This document shows positions 27,701 to 42,700 of a stretch of 64,000 nt of DNA, one piece after another. The DNA lies in assembly GCF_014905175.1 (NCBI RefSeq), contig NC_057788.1, forward strand, positions 21,670,154-21,734,153, given 5' to 3'. The first letter of the stretch is position 1; each line of letters starts with the position of its first letter. This DNA is from Aphidius gifuensis (Eukaryota; Arthropoda; Insecta; Hymenoptera; Braconidae). The notes under the pieces were generated by a model. It was not told the origin of the DNA, did no database searches, and saw only the letters and a program-made list of their open reading frames with translations. A program made the translations under genes and the position numbers.

Positions 27701-30700
27701 CTGCGGAAAGCTTTATGCTATTTTTCATTTTATCTTTATAAATAATTGATTGATTATTTTAAATATTGTACAAATGCTTTCAAATATATTACTTTGCATG
27801 ACTAAAAAATTAATGAATTTTTCTTCTGTCGTAAATATCTTGAAACACATACGACATCAAGATGAACGAGATGAATTCAGAATAGAGAGTTTAAAGAAAT
27901 AGATCTTGAAAATAATTTTGAACTTATGAACAAGACTAAAACGATAATGATGGAAAAGACGAGAAAAATATGTAGTGTGAATAAATGATGAAGTAAAAGA
28001 GACCACATGAAAAAGATAGTGTGGGTATAATTGCCGAGGCATCTCTTCGCACCTCATCATCATCATCAGCAGCTAAAACTGTTGTCGTCATATATATAAA
28101 CCCAGAAAACTAAGACGACAGAAGCTACAGATAAATTGTATATACCCCAAAAGACCACCCGTTTCGATGCTTTAATTATTATTTGTTTCTATAGTTAAAA
28201 AAGCCTGACACCTGGTAAAAAAAATTAAAAAAAAAAAACTAAAATTAGTTTTTGGTAGATGATCTTTATGATGATTATTATGTAATATTTATTTTAAATC
28301 ACATAAAAAATATATACAAGTCAACACACAAAATAAAAATGAGTGAGTTTTAAAAAAACTTTGGCAAAAGGGTCACCCTAAAATTTACTACGATTTCGCG
28401 GTTTATTAGCTTATATATACATGTAACCAAATCATAACGCAATTTAGGGTGACCTTTTTGCCAAAGTTTGTTAAAACTTATGTATATAAAGTCTGTGAAT
28501 CAAAAAATATACATTTAAATTTATTTTTTTTCATATTTTTTGAGTTATTATATTGAGTAATCAACTATTTTTTATATCAAGTTTTACATAAAGCTCACAA
28601 CGAGATGAAAGATCAATTATAAAAAATTATATATGTTTAAAATTGTAGATAATAATCTAAAAAAATGGCAGATATTTGTGTGAAGAAAAAAAAATATAGG
28701 CCGGAAAAAATGTGACGTCGAGGAGCCTGATGAGACCACACAAGATGCTCCCATTTTAAACGACCATAGTGAAATATGATAATATGCGGGTGACCTTACT
28801 GCCTGACACGATTGTTAAAGAAAAAAAAAAAAAAAAAAGCGGAAATGGCATAAATGGCGCATATAGTTTAAAAAAAAAAAAAAAAATGAAATGAAATAAT
28901 CATTATGAGATGGTAGTGTGACATTGATGTGACACATCCCCTAAAGTCTCGATGCTAGCCGTGTGAAAAAAAAAAAAAAAAAAGCTTCAATCATTTCTAA
29001 ATTTCTTAAATTTTTTCTAAGATTGACGAATGATGTTGTTTAAATGATGCTTAAAAAAAAAAATCTTGTAACAGTTTTACAGCAATAAAAACAAAAGTCA
29101 TCGAAAAAAAATGTCTAGAATTAAGATATTTAAAATTATAAATTAGTAATTGTTAATTTTTGTTGTTGTTTTTAAATTAATTACACAATTAAGTGAGCAT
29201 TTAAACCAACTTTTTTTCAAAAAAAAATTAATTTAAAATATTTAATTGCAAATGTAAAAGTCAATTAATTTAAAATACATGATTTGCATGTGCTCATACT
29301 CATTACTCACTATTATAAATGATAATTTGATATTATATTGATAATTTAATCCTGCATTTACAGATAAACATTTTCGACTAATTTTTTTTGCAAAAATTTA
29401 TTTACAATGTAAACCTATTACTGTAATTAATTTCGATAATTTTTTTTGAAAAATAACAACAGAAGAATCAACAATTACTTATAGTAACAATTGACTCCCA
29501 TACACTGTAAAAAAAAAAGCTTTTCATTCAAAATTTCAAGTTTTTCTTTTCGATTAAGTACACAATAATATATATATTTTCAAATAAATTTAAACAGTAA
29601 AAAATAACAATCAATTACTAGTGCTTTCAACAACATTGAATCATCAGATGAAAACTGTTGACAATTTTTTTTCTTTTTAATGCAATAACTAAAAGGACTC
29701 TTTGAACTGCAGTTATTTAAATTTTACGAACGTTCGTACATCAACAATAATAATATATTTTTTTATTTATTTAACGTTTTCATCAATTTATTACGTATGT
29801 ATAAAAAGCGTTTGATAATAATATCTTCAATGAATTATATTCCACGTAATTATAATTACGTATATGCCTTTGAAAATTATTGGGGTAAAATATTCTAATT
29901 TCAAGTTGGATTCAATGATGCATCGTAGTAATATATATATATAAATACTTATACCTATATATATACCTATTATACATTAACGGATCATAAAAAATTCAAC
30001 GGGTGCATATAACTCTTTCGTCGATGTTTGCACACACATATATAAAACTAAAAGCATTTCGTTTTTTTCATACCAACCAAGACAAATTAATTCTACCGTT
30101 TTATTCTCTCACTGTTGGTGGAGGTTGTTGAATGAAAAAAAATATAATAATATAAGAATGATAAAAAAAGACTTGATATAAAAGAAAAAAAAAATTCATA
30201 AAAACACGAATACACAGAAAACTTGTTTTTAAAGACTAAAGAAAAAAAAAAAATTTATATATTAAAAAAAAAAAATAAAGAGTGAATGATGCCATTCAAT
30301 TTGCTTATCAAAATAAATACAAAAAAAAAAATAGTTAACGGTAGCTGATGCAAAGAGCTGGATATAAGAGAATGAATAAAATATTGTAGAAGGGGAAATA
30401 AATTCAAATGAGAGAGTGTAAAACTTACAAGTTGATTTTGATAGGCGGTGACAGCGGTGAAAATGGCCTCCGGGAATATAAAGGTCTTGTGTGGTTCACG
30501 TTCTAAGTCTTCAATCGGCTCCTTGGCACCCGAATCCGGTCGTTTTACCAGGTGGATTCTGGGCTGATATTTGTGCATTGAATTTAAAACCAGCTGGAAA
30601 ATTTCCAATTTTATATAGCATTAATTTATGTGTATATATAAATTAACATTTAATATATTTTTAAGTCAAAAAAAAATAATATATATAACAAGGAATATTC

Positions 30701-33700
30701 AAGTCAACAAAAACCGCATGTGATTTTACCAAAAAAAAAAGCAAAAAAAAATGTTAAATTGATGATAAACGTTTAAACGTTATGTGTCTTCACGTCAAAC
30801 AAATACTATTCAACGTGGATCAAATCAAATAACATTCAATTTTACTCCCCTTAAATATATTTGAAAATAAATAACAATATATATATATTTTTATATCCAA
30901 GTACATTTTCTAAGAATAAAAAGAAAAAAAAGCATTTATCATTTTGTATATTTATTTATTTTTACTGAAATGTTATTGAAGTATGAATCCCAAAGTTTAA
31001 AAATTACGCGTTTTTAAATAAAAATTTCTTTGAATATATACAAATATAAATATATATAAAAGAATTTTGAATTTTTTAAATATACATAAAATATTTTGAT
31101 AAATTAATATTTTTTTATGTTATATTTTCATTTAAAATGATTTCCGAAAAATTATTTATTCAATTTTCCATTTTTAGCTCATCACTTGGTGTGAAATATT
31201 TAAAATATCTTTGAAAATTTTATGTCACTTAAATATTATAATATTTTGTCATTTAAATTTACTTTGTAAATTATAAATATAAACTATATAATTTATTATA
31301 AGACATTTATATATACAAAGTGCAATTCATTAATGATTTTATATTTCAGTAATAAAATATATATCTATAAATACATAATAGCTATCTTTTAATAAATATA
31401 ATATATTTTCATCTATTAAATAAATAAAATTTAGTTGAAAAATTAAAAACAAACACTTACATGTCCATGTCGATCCATTTCATTATTAGTAAGTTTAACT
31501 TTTTCAAATGATACAATTTGTTTTCTTAATTGTTCACCAGTAAATGGTGAATCTGGATGAACATATAAACGTGCAGGTGCTGGTGGATCAGCTTTACCAG
31601 CAACAAGCCAAGAACTTCTATGATATGCATATCTATATCTTTTTTTATCAACTGGTACAATGTCCATCAATACTGCATAACGACCATCAGGTCTCAGTCC
31701 ATTAAAAGATACTCTACAGGTAGGAAACATTCGCCTGTCAACAACAAAGAATTTCTGTTATAAATTATTTTTAATACATATATATTTTTTTCATGTATCG
31801 CGTTATGTCATATATATTACATGAAAATATTTTTATGTTATCCTCATCAATTTGTCAATGTACCCAAAAATATTTAAAATATTTTATATATATTATAATA
31901 AATTAAAAAAATATATTTACACGACATTAAATACATTGATTACAAAAAAATTTAAATGCTGTAAAGAATTTTTTACAGATTGGATGACCGATTGATGGAA
32001 TAGATATGAGTTCAAATATAAACATACACAAATAATCACGTGACAAGCTTCTTTATAATTTATATAAACATAAATTAATTATGTATACTCATTGTACCTG
32101 AATCAGGGGGCGAAAATAAATAAATAAATAATTTAATAAAAGTGTTATAAAAAAAAAAAAAGCTATTATGTCTATTGGTGTATACTTCATGTCTATATAT
32201 ATATTAATGTCATTAATATATAGAATTTAAAATCATTCTACACATTTATATATATGTTTACTGATAGTGAGAAAAAATATACACACATATATATGCTACT
32301 AATTTTATACACAATCACTGTGACTCTGATGGGTTTGGTTTTTATAGTGAGAATGTGTTGGCTTCCAAGGTGAACATTAATACCGTGTCGTACCTCCTGC
32401 TGTTTAACCAGTGAAACGCAGGAACACCCGCCGATCTCATCTATCGCTAGTTTTTTAACTGGTGCTTGTTGACTCGGGTATGCATTCATCCCAACTGTGC
32501 CACTATACTGCGATTCACAGTGAGTAATGCATTCATTTATCAAACCATTCTTTGATAATAATTAATTGAACACGATGAGATATATATTTTGTATAAACAA
32601 GAGAGACTATAAGTCAAAATAGAAATAAAAAATAAGAGAAAAAAAAAAAAAAATATTATCGTCACTATATATTCCATTTTTATAAATATACATTTATGTA
32701 TGAGTACACTCCATCTATAAAATTAATTAGCATATATGGTATCGTAATCAACTATGTATAAAATAAAAATGAAAAATCAACTTGAGTCAAAAATTTTGTC
32801 TTCTATTCATCAACTCGAGAAGAGAACAGAGAGAGAGTGAGAAAAAAAAAAAACTGAGAATTTATTAAATTGATTTTTATCCTTTTTTATTTTCATCATC
32901 AAAAAACAGCAGCAGTTATTTAAAAATATTGTAGGTTTTGTTGATGATGAAAAGAGGTTAGTAGTTTTTTATTAAAAACCCGTATGCATTTATCCTACTG
33001 TTCGCAGCCTTCATTCATTTTTCATTTATTATTTATTATATGTGTATATATAAATATAGCTACCTATACATGTATATATATAGACAATAAAGTAACACAT
33101 CTATTAATGACATGTTGTGTTATATATATACTGTTGAAGATATTGAATATAATTTCAGTCAAATAATTCTATGTATAAATTATTATCAACTATCAACTAA
33201 TTCAATTATGTATTTAAATAAATACTTGAGACTATGCAGGGCTAATATAAATGACCTGGTGATGACTAATGTTTGTAAAAAAAAAATAAGTACCTATTTT
33301 ATTTATGAAATTGGGTGGGATTGAACCTAAAGACTTAGGTCTGAGAATCAACGTGACTCTTACCGACATACCTACTACTTCATATTGTTTAAAAAACCAT
33401 TTAAAAAAACAAAAAATTTAATGAAGATTATTGGCACGAGTTTAGTGAACATAATTTTCCAAAAAACTATATGTATATTTTTATTAACATATAAAACAAT
33501 TGAATTACCAATTCCATTACGACCAAGCGTTAGCCAGAAATTAGCAAAATAAAATACTCCAATATACTGACCAGGATTTATATTAATGTTGTTAAATCTA
33601 ATATATTGATAGCCAATGTTAAGCCAATGGTAATAAAATTTGGGGTCAAGCTAAAAGTGGTGTTTTTCTATCAGCCTAAAATATACCCAACTATATTGAC

Positions 33701-36700
33701 TAATACTTGGCAGCTGAGCCAAGGTAAAATCTAAACATCATTGGAGGTCTAGTCATGTTGTACACGCCTATAAATTGAGATTAAAAAAAAAAAATTATAC
33801 CAGTAGTTTTATGACTGATAAACTTATACATTGAACTCGTCATCAAGTATATATATATATATAGTTTTAAAGATAATTCGACTGAATATGTCCGCCCCTT
33901 GAATCATCTCTGTGATCCGCCCATCTCTGTGATTACAAATTCATGAAGCATTGGTTGATGGAATAGCTAAGAATTGAGTAGGGGCTGGCAAAATGTTCAT
34001 TGATATATGTGTATATAGTGAGAAAAAGACAGCTGAAATAGTAGATTTAGAGGTAACGGAGAAAGACCCAAGAAAATTTTACTGCAGGGATGGTTTAGTA
34101 AGTTGACGGGTGAGATCAGAGTAAGGACCAGTGTCACAGCGTAAATCTAATTACAGACGCCTGAGTTGGTGCCCAACTGGGTGAAATGAACACAGCAGAT
34201 TATTGCTTAAAACCCTCACGAATTGACTAAAAGAGGGTTTATGTTCAAGAAGGGTCATTAGGTATTTTTATTTTTACAATATCATTTATTATTTTTATTG
34301 TATATATATATCTTAATTCTGGTCACAAATTTATATAAAAACATTTGGTCATTTTTGTGAAGGAAGAAAAGTATAAAGTCGAAAAAATAAATCAGGGACA
34401 AGCCAAAAATCCAAAATCTAATGTAAAATTTTTACATTATAGTTTGTTTAGAAGCTGACAAGTATTTTTTTGTTTTTTTTTTTTAAACGAGTTTCAACAC
34501 TTCTATGAACACAAAAATTAGGGTAATAATCAAAGTAATAGTTCAATGTATAATGAGGCGAGAAAAATTACCGTATGATGCAGGGTATAAATATACAGCC
34601 AATATATAAAATTTAAATCACTATATAGACTATATACATTTAATACTCTTGGGTATTTGTTAGTTCGCATATGGAGCCTGATTGAATTTGTCGCACAATT
34701 CGGACAACACAAGTATATGAATTTTTTCCCCTGTAGACTTATTTTTACTGAGGGTGTCTTATACCCCAGTGGCCCGTTAATAAAAAATAGTCATGTCAAG
34801 TACGAATTAGTAAGACATATAAATAGATTACCAAATGAAAAAAAAATAAAATCATTTCAATAATTCAATTCTATATAAGAAGTGTATATTAAAAATATTT
34901 TTTGATGGTACTTGATGTTACTTGACAAATTGACAAGAGTTTAAAAATGAGAAAAATATTAATTCAATTATATTTTTCTTTTGTATATATAAATACCTTC
35001 CAGTTTTTGTTATTATCATTTCAGTTCCAAGCTCATTGAATTTATCCCAAAGTTCTTTTGTTTCTAGATGACAAACAACATGCCTAAGTTCATCACAATT
35101 TGATTGTTCTTGCAATAGAGGATTTGTTACTGGAGATAAAGCTTTGCCACTTGTACTTCCGGCATCATCTGTTTCAAGGTCATCTTCAATTTCAACTGAA
35201 TCTTGTGGTATTGCCGGTATTCGATTAGCACATAGACTACTTGCTTCTTTTTCTGTAAAAAAAAAAAATAAATAAATAGTTTGATAATATACAAGACAAA
35301 AATTTGTGGAAACAATAAAATTACCACTTTTCAAAAGTTATTATTAAAAATTAAATTTACAAATAATATTATTGCAAAAAAAAAAGAAAAATATTTCAAC
35401 AATAAAAATAAAAAAACTAGTTTTGTTAAAACTTCAAAATTCGAATGTTAAATACAAAACTTTTGATAAACAACACGTATCAAATAACAAAACAAAAAAC
35501 TCCAATTTTTATACATATATGAACAAAAAAAAGTGTCAAGCTTGTATTATAAATTTCAGATTTATTACCCGACGGGATTCGCATTTTTTTTATTCAAATT
35601 TTTGTTCAACAAAATTTATTTAAAAAATTTAAAGTTATCAAATTTTTTAACAATAAATCAATTATTAATAAGTCATTTTGTTTTTTTTTTACGGAGGCTA
35701 GGAGCCATAGGCTCAGCCGCAGTCTTGAATTCATCGGCAAAAAAAAAAAAAAGCTCATAACTTACGAACTAAGTAACCGAGAGACTTCGTACTAGGCTCA
35801 AAAGAAGCACATTAAAAAACTCTATCGCCCGCGTAATAGGTTTTTTGCTCTATTGATAATAGTTTTTAGTCAAAAAATTAAAATGTAAATTTTGAAAAAA
35901 TTTTTTTTCTTACTTAAAAATTTGTGGTGTCTAAACTATCCATCGGAGAGTATTCATCACCAGAGGTTTTTTGTTCGTAAATCTTTTCTGTTTTATATTT
36001 CATTATTTTTAAATTATTAATTACGTAACTTAAAATAGTACATACGTTTTTATGTGAAAATTTTACTAGTTATAAAAATTGCGCAATAAATAACTCGACG
36101 CAAAATCATAGTAGAGACTTCGTATTAGGCTCAATTTATGTGTCTCAGAAAACTCTATCGCCCGCTTTGCGAAATTCTTTTCCATTTGAAATAGTTTTTG
36201 AGAAAAAAAAAAAAAACTATAAAATTGAAAAAAAAAATTCTGATATTTAATTTTTTTTCTCGAAAACCGTTATTAAGAGAGAAAAAAACCTTTCATGCCG
36301 TCACTAGATTTTTTCAAGGCGCATAATTTGAGCCTAATACGAACTCCCTATCTTAATTATAACAAAAGTTATGGCTCGCCGAAAAAAAACTGAAAAACGG
36401 CGCAATGAATAACTCAACGCAAAATCAAAAGAGAGACTTCGTATAAGACTTATTTTATGCGTCTGAAAAAACTCTATCGCCCGCATAATGGGTTTTTTCC
36501 TCTATCTATAATAGTTTTTGAGAAAAAAAAAAAAAACTTCAAAATTTGACAAAAAATTCGGATATTTAATTTTTTTGCTCGAAAACCGTTATCGAGAGAA
36601 AAAAAAACCCATAATGCCGTCACTAGATTTTTTTAAGGCGCATAATTTGAGCCTAATACGAACTCCCTATCTTGATTATAACAAAAGTTATGGCTCGCCG

Positions 36701-39700
36701 AAAAAAAAATCGAAAAAACGGACCAAAAAATGTCATCATCGAGTTGAAATAAAATGTTTATAAGGCTCCAAAAAAAGTTTTGAAAAACTCTATTGCCCGT
36801 TTTTTTTTATTCTTTTTCGGTTGTAAAAAATATCGAGGAAAAAAGAAAAACCTTGAAAAAGAAATCTTCTTTATCGACTGTGTATAGCTAGTTATAATTT
36901 AAATCTAGTAATAATTGGTCTTACATTAAATCGTACAAACGGACAGTGTATATCAGCAGTCCAAATCACAGGGCAATTTTTTTTACAATTTAGGGCTATT
37001 TTTTGCCGTTAATGGCGCTTGTAAAATTTTTTTTATATAGATTTTACATACAAAAGCTTCACAAGCGCCGCCAGTGGAGGAAAAAAGCCCCAAATTGTAA
37101 TGCCCTGTGAATTGGACTGCAGGCTCAATAACATCCATGGTTATTTTTCTTTTCATTTTTTTTACCATTGGTAGTATTGCTTGTTCGTCGTTTCACGGTC
37201 AATTTTTTTTTTTTCTTTAATATTCTTTGATGAATTTTTATTATTATTTTTTTTCTAAATCGAACATGTATTTTTGGTTTATAGTTTAAAAATATCTACA
37301 AATGTTTAGTTTTTTATGAAAACTATAACTTCATTAGATTCAATTATTTAAATTATATTCAGAACTATATATTTGTTTTTATTAATTATAGAATAATTCC
37401 AAAATAACCATATTTTTTTTTTTATTTTTAGAAATTTTATTGAGTTAGTAAAAAAATTTTATTGACCTAGAATAAAAGATTAGGTGACTGTATTTTTAAA
37501 ATTTATTGATTCGTAAAAAGACTTTAAAAAATAATATTAATTATGCAATTTTGAAATCATTAAGGTAATTAATTGTTTTTTTGTTCATAACATGGTAATC
37601 TGTCTTACATATATCAACACTACGAAAATTTACATCATGCCACAAGACAATAACTACCAAGAAATTAGAATATTTGTAAAATACTATTGATCACGATATC
37701 AGCAATATGGTCTTTACATAATACTTGAAAGATGGAGTAATTCGAATAACACTCAGTTTTTAAAATGTTTTTATCCATCACCAAGTTTTTTCACGAGAAA
37801 GTTGAGAATATATCACAGTTAAATTTATGAAATGTAAAACTGAATTAAAAAAATTATCGATTGGAATCAACAAGCATTGAAGAAGTATTAATGACAAGCA
37901 ATAACTTAAATAAAAAAAAATTTCCATGAAAATTATGATATAAAAACATAAATACAAAAAGCTTTTCGGTCAACAAACATTCACAAATTATCTGGAACCG
38001 AAACAGGAATGTGAAAAATTATAACACAGACAAAACATATTATACAGAAAAATAGTATTCAGTCAACGAGCATCGAGAAAATTATTTATGAAATACTAAT
38101 CGAAGGTAGATTTTAAAAAATTGAAGGTAGATTTTAAAGAAATTATCGATTGGGATCAACAAGCATTGAGAAGTTATTCATGACAAGTCTTTTAATAAAA
38201 TAAAAATTTCCATGTTATGATATAAAACATAAATACAAAAACTTTTCGGTCAACAATTCACAAAATTATCTATGGAATCTCTGAACAAAACAGGAATGTG
38301 AAAAATTATAACACAACAAACATATTATGCAAAAAAATATTGTTCAGTCAACAAGCATCGAGAAAATTATTTATGAAATTACTAATCGAAGGTAGATTTC
38401 AAAAAATTGAAACCACCCAAGTGGAAAAAAATATATTTAATTTATAATTAATGGAAATATAATTTAAATTTAATGGATATACAGTTTTGGACATACTAAA
38501 AGTAAATTTAGAAAAGATTTAGAACAAGTGTAAATTAAATTTAGAATATGTACAAGTTTGGACATAATAAAATTCAACTTTTTCTAAATTTTTTCTTAAC
38601 TTTTTCTTTATTTTTTGTAAATTTTTTTTAAATTTAAATTTAGTATTTTCAAAACTGAATATATTTTAAATTTAGATATTTATAACTAAATCTAAATTTT
38701 TTCTGAATTTTTCTAAATTTAATTTTAGTATGTCCAAAACTGTATATATTTTAAATTTAATTCATATTTTTCTAAATTTTTTCTAAATATAAAATAAACA
38801 TATATAAATTTTTCACTTGGGCAGAATAAAATCCACTCTGAAAGCAATACTCAGAAAATATCATCGATTATATTCAGTAATATTCAGATACATTGAATTA
38901 TTATATGTAAGCTGATTCTACCAATGTGTACTTATAATATCGAAACGATTAGTTACACCTTCTTTGTTTCTTTTCTATGATCAGAATAAATTTTTAAATG
39001 CAAAAGTTTGGAATAAATTATTTAACCTTTTTGAATCTAAAAATTAAAATAAAAATACAGTCACCTTAAGAAACGAAGATATTTTATTACTACTTATTGT
39101 AATATATTTTATAAGAAATTCAAATAATTGTTAGTAAAAATATCTTTGTATCCTAATATTAAGAGTTGTATTTTTTATTATAAATCAGAAATTAATTGTA
39201 AAATTATAAAAACGATTGAAATATTTGTAAAATAAAAGAAAATATAAATGAGAGATGCCGCGATACGATACGATACGATAATTGGCTGATTATCGTATCG
39301 TGTCGCAGATGATTGTCGTTATCGTATCGTGTCGTCTAAAAATTCGACAAAAATCGGATTATCGTGTCGTCTTATTATCGTATCGTCATAGGTGTTGTCG
39401 TATCGTATCGGGTATTATCGACATGATCGACGATAATTTTTTTGTTTGAGTATAATTTACAGGGAAATTTTAAAATATTTTTTGCATACAAAAACATTAT
39501 AAAAGCAGGAAGAATTATCTTAAGGACAATAAGTAAATTACATGAATTATCTTAGTTAAAATTATTATAGTCAAAATTTATTATGTTTAAATTCATGGTT
39601 TAAAAGTTCATTGGCAAATAATATTGAAAAAAAACTTGAAAACCAAATTAAAAAAAAAATATTATAACACATGCAACAACGGTTTATATAATTTATATAA

Positions 39701-42700
39701 AATTATTATTAGTTATCATATTATTATAATTTATATTACTTTCATATTGTTAGATTAATATGTATCTAATATTATATGTTGCAGTAATCTATTTTTTCTT
39801 TAATTTAATATTTTCTGGAGTTTAACAATATGAAAATATTGCTTTGATTTAAATGTATATTTTTTCCGACATTATCGCGATGACACGATAATTTTATCGG
39901 TTATCGTCAGTCAAATATCGTATCGTGTCGTGACGACGATACGATAAAAAATGGCATTATCGTATCGTTGTCGTCATTATCGTATCGCCTTGTCGCGATA
40001 TTATCGATTATCGCGGCATCTCTAAATATAATTAAATGTTTATAATTTTTATTGATCAATTAATTGAACATATCTGGAACCATGAAAAATGAAATCCCTT
40101 TTTTATTTTAGTATATGATCTATCTTACGGTAAATTTCGTTTTAATGATCATCTAAATATTTAACTAAAATTAAAATACCCAAGTGGAAAAAATATATTT
40201 AATTTATATTTAATGGAAATATAGAATAAATTTAATGGATATACAGTTTTGGACATACTAAAAGTAAATTTAGAAAAAATTTAGAAAAGATTTAGAACAA
40301 ATATAAATTAAATTCAGAAAATGTTCAAGTTTGGACATACTAAAATTAAGCTCTTTCTAAATTTTTTCTTGATTTTTTTTTATTTTTTGTAAATTTTTTT
40401 TAAATTTAATTTTCGTATGTTCAAAACTGTATATATTTTAAATTTAGTTTATATTTTTTCTAAATCTTTTCTAAATTTTTTCTAAATTTAATTTTAGTAT
40501 GTCCAAAACTGTATATATTTTAAATTTAATTCATATTTTTTCTAAATTTTTTCTAAATATAAAATAAATATATTTCACATTTCCAATAGATATATTTTTT
40601 CCACTTGGGTATCTTTCTTTCAAATATACTTAATGTTATCGTTACTTAACAATTAAATTATATCTAAGCAATAAAAACAACAATGGCCCTAGCCGGAGTA
40701 TTGAAAATTTTTAATTTTCAACGGGTAACGCGGGCCACACGCCCCAACAAACGTTACCAGATCTTTTTTTTTATTAAAATTTATAAACACCAAATTGTTG
40801 AATTTTCTTGACATTTTTATAAATTCCACAGTTTTTTTATAATATTGTGTGTCATAAATTTAAAATTTATTTAAACTAATCATATTAAAGCTTTCTATTT
40901 GAAATAAACCGAATCACGATTTAAAAAATTAGTCATTTTCATTTATTCCAAATAACAGCTTTAAATTATTTTCAAGTCAAAATTAATAAACTTAATATAG
41001 CCAAAGTATGGTATAGGGCATGGTAAGGCCCTAGGTATATACTCGAGTTTATTTTCTACCTTGGTTATTGATTAATTATTAAAACGACGAACACTGAGCT
41101 TTTTTTTTTTTTCTACAATATGCGCATGTGTCATTCTCATATAACACAAATGTGTCAGATATATAAATAAATAAATTTATCTATCTTGTCATTCAGAATT
41201 AACTGAGATAATGTTGCATTGTGTAGCTACGTTTATTATATATAATTAATGATTCTTGATTGTGCTACTATAGACCAACATAAAGCTTTAAAAGACAAAT
41301 AAATAAACTTATCTTTAAAACAGGATAACAACATGAGAAACAACAAATAAATAATCACAATAAAAAAAAAGAAGTAGTAGTATAAATGACAAGTTGTTTG
41401 TTCGAAAAAATGAGTGTCAATTTTTTTGTATCCTAGTGAACCATCATCGAGACATCACTATAAATAAAGCCTTGAAAATACATATCTATATATTAGCACT
41501 TTGAATATAATAATATACATTATGGTCTATTAATTTTTTTTTTTTTCTTCAATTTTAAAATCGAGGACATATTTTCATTCATTTATTTTTAAATATTAAT
41601 AGTATTATACTATAATTTCATTTTATAATTTATAATAATTAATATAATTTATAAAATATATGGTAATTTAATGTTTAACAAAAATTAATTTATATACAAT
41701 TATAATATATAAATACTGATTTTATTTCCGATAACCTTTCCACAAAATTTTTTTTTTTAATTGGTATTATAACTTTATTTTTGGATAAATTTTAAATCTA
41801 CTTTGATTAATTAATGTATTAATTAATGATAGTTAACACTTAAAATAGATAGTTCGTATGTGAATCAGGAAATTATATGATCTTTCAATATAAATATTTT
41901 ATTTATATATCACTGAGAATACCGAGGACCAACCCAAGTCATTTTTGTTTTAAAAGTATAATAAAAGTCTTTGTAAATTTATAAAAAAAAAAAAAACCAC
42001 AATCATTGCATTCTGATAAACTATCAAATATTTCCAAAAAAAAGATTTCATTTTATATGAATCTATGTACAAAATTCAAAATAATTATTATAATGATAAA
42101 AATCTATGGTAAAAATTAAAATCAATTTGAGCTTGAGAGTTGAGTCGACGTAGATTCTTGACTTGCAATTTTAAACGACCTATCTAATGACGATAATTGA
42201 CATTAATTTTTTCCTAGAATGTATACCTATACTATATTAAAATCAACGTCGTGAGCGATTTTACAAGATTATATACCGTTATGTATTTCATGCACTCAGA
42301 AAATATGGGTTTTTTTTAATTTTTTTTTTTCGGTAAGAACATTTACTTACAAATTTTGTCGACTTGGGTGGTCAAACCCTTGGATACCTGGATAATTGGC
42401 ATTATATACACGGAAAAAAATTTACACGAAATTTTACTACGGTCCCACAGTATTCAAGAAACATCGGTCAACTAATACAATTTTTACATTAAATATTACG
42501 AAAAAAAACAATGTTGTGATTAAAAAATTGCAATGGACCATAGCAATATTTGAGATTTCGATTTTTTACTTTGTATAAAATAAAAACTGCAACGTAACAT
42601 GGAATCTTTACAAATTTAAATTCAAAAAATTATTATGCTTCTTTTCTAATACTACAATGTACCATAGTAATTTTTATAGGTTTTTATTTTTGCTTGAGCA

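Larger units (their letters stand above)
22054..30428 (-). other. Intron 4 of the Tbx20-class gene (8.4 kb)
   Basis: Mostly A/T-rich sequence without coding signal. It contains a CpG-rich patch (22425-22560), a 41-base hairpin (24577), a 543-bp palindrome (25011-25553), an island with CACGTG and TGACATCA motifs (25610-25870), a 131-bp inverted-repeat element (28347-28477), and a patch with a TGACGTCG site (28700-28820). The islands are candidate enhancers only. Confidence 0.85.
31735..34996 (-). other. Intron 2 of the Tbx20-class gene (3.3 kb)
   Basis: It interrupts the T-box between the two Arg codons of TGRR. It contains a higher-G+C island (32325-32535) with a 101-codon open frame of no recognisable family, a tRNA-like module (33309-33375), and a patch at 34100-34210. 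No alternative exon can be supported. Confidence 0.85.

Noticed and set aside
29500..29530. Left end of a CACTGTAAAAAA element (CACTGTAAAAAAAAAAGC)
   Set aside because: No matching inverted right end could be found nearby; may be a chance match or a solo end.
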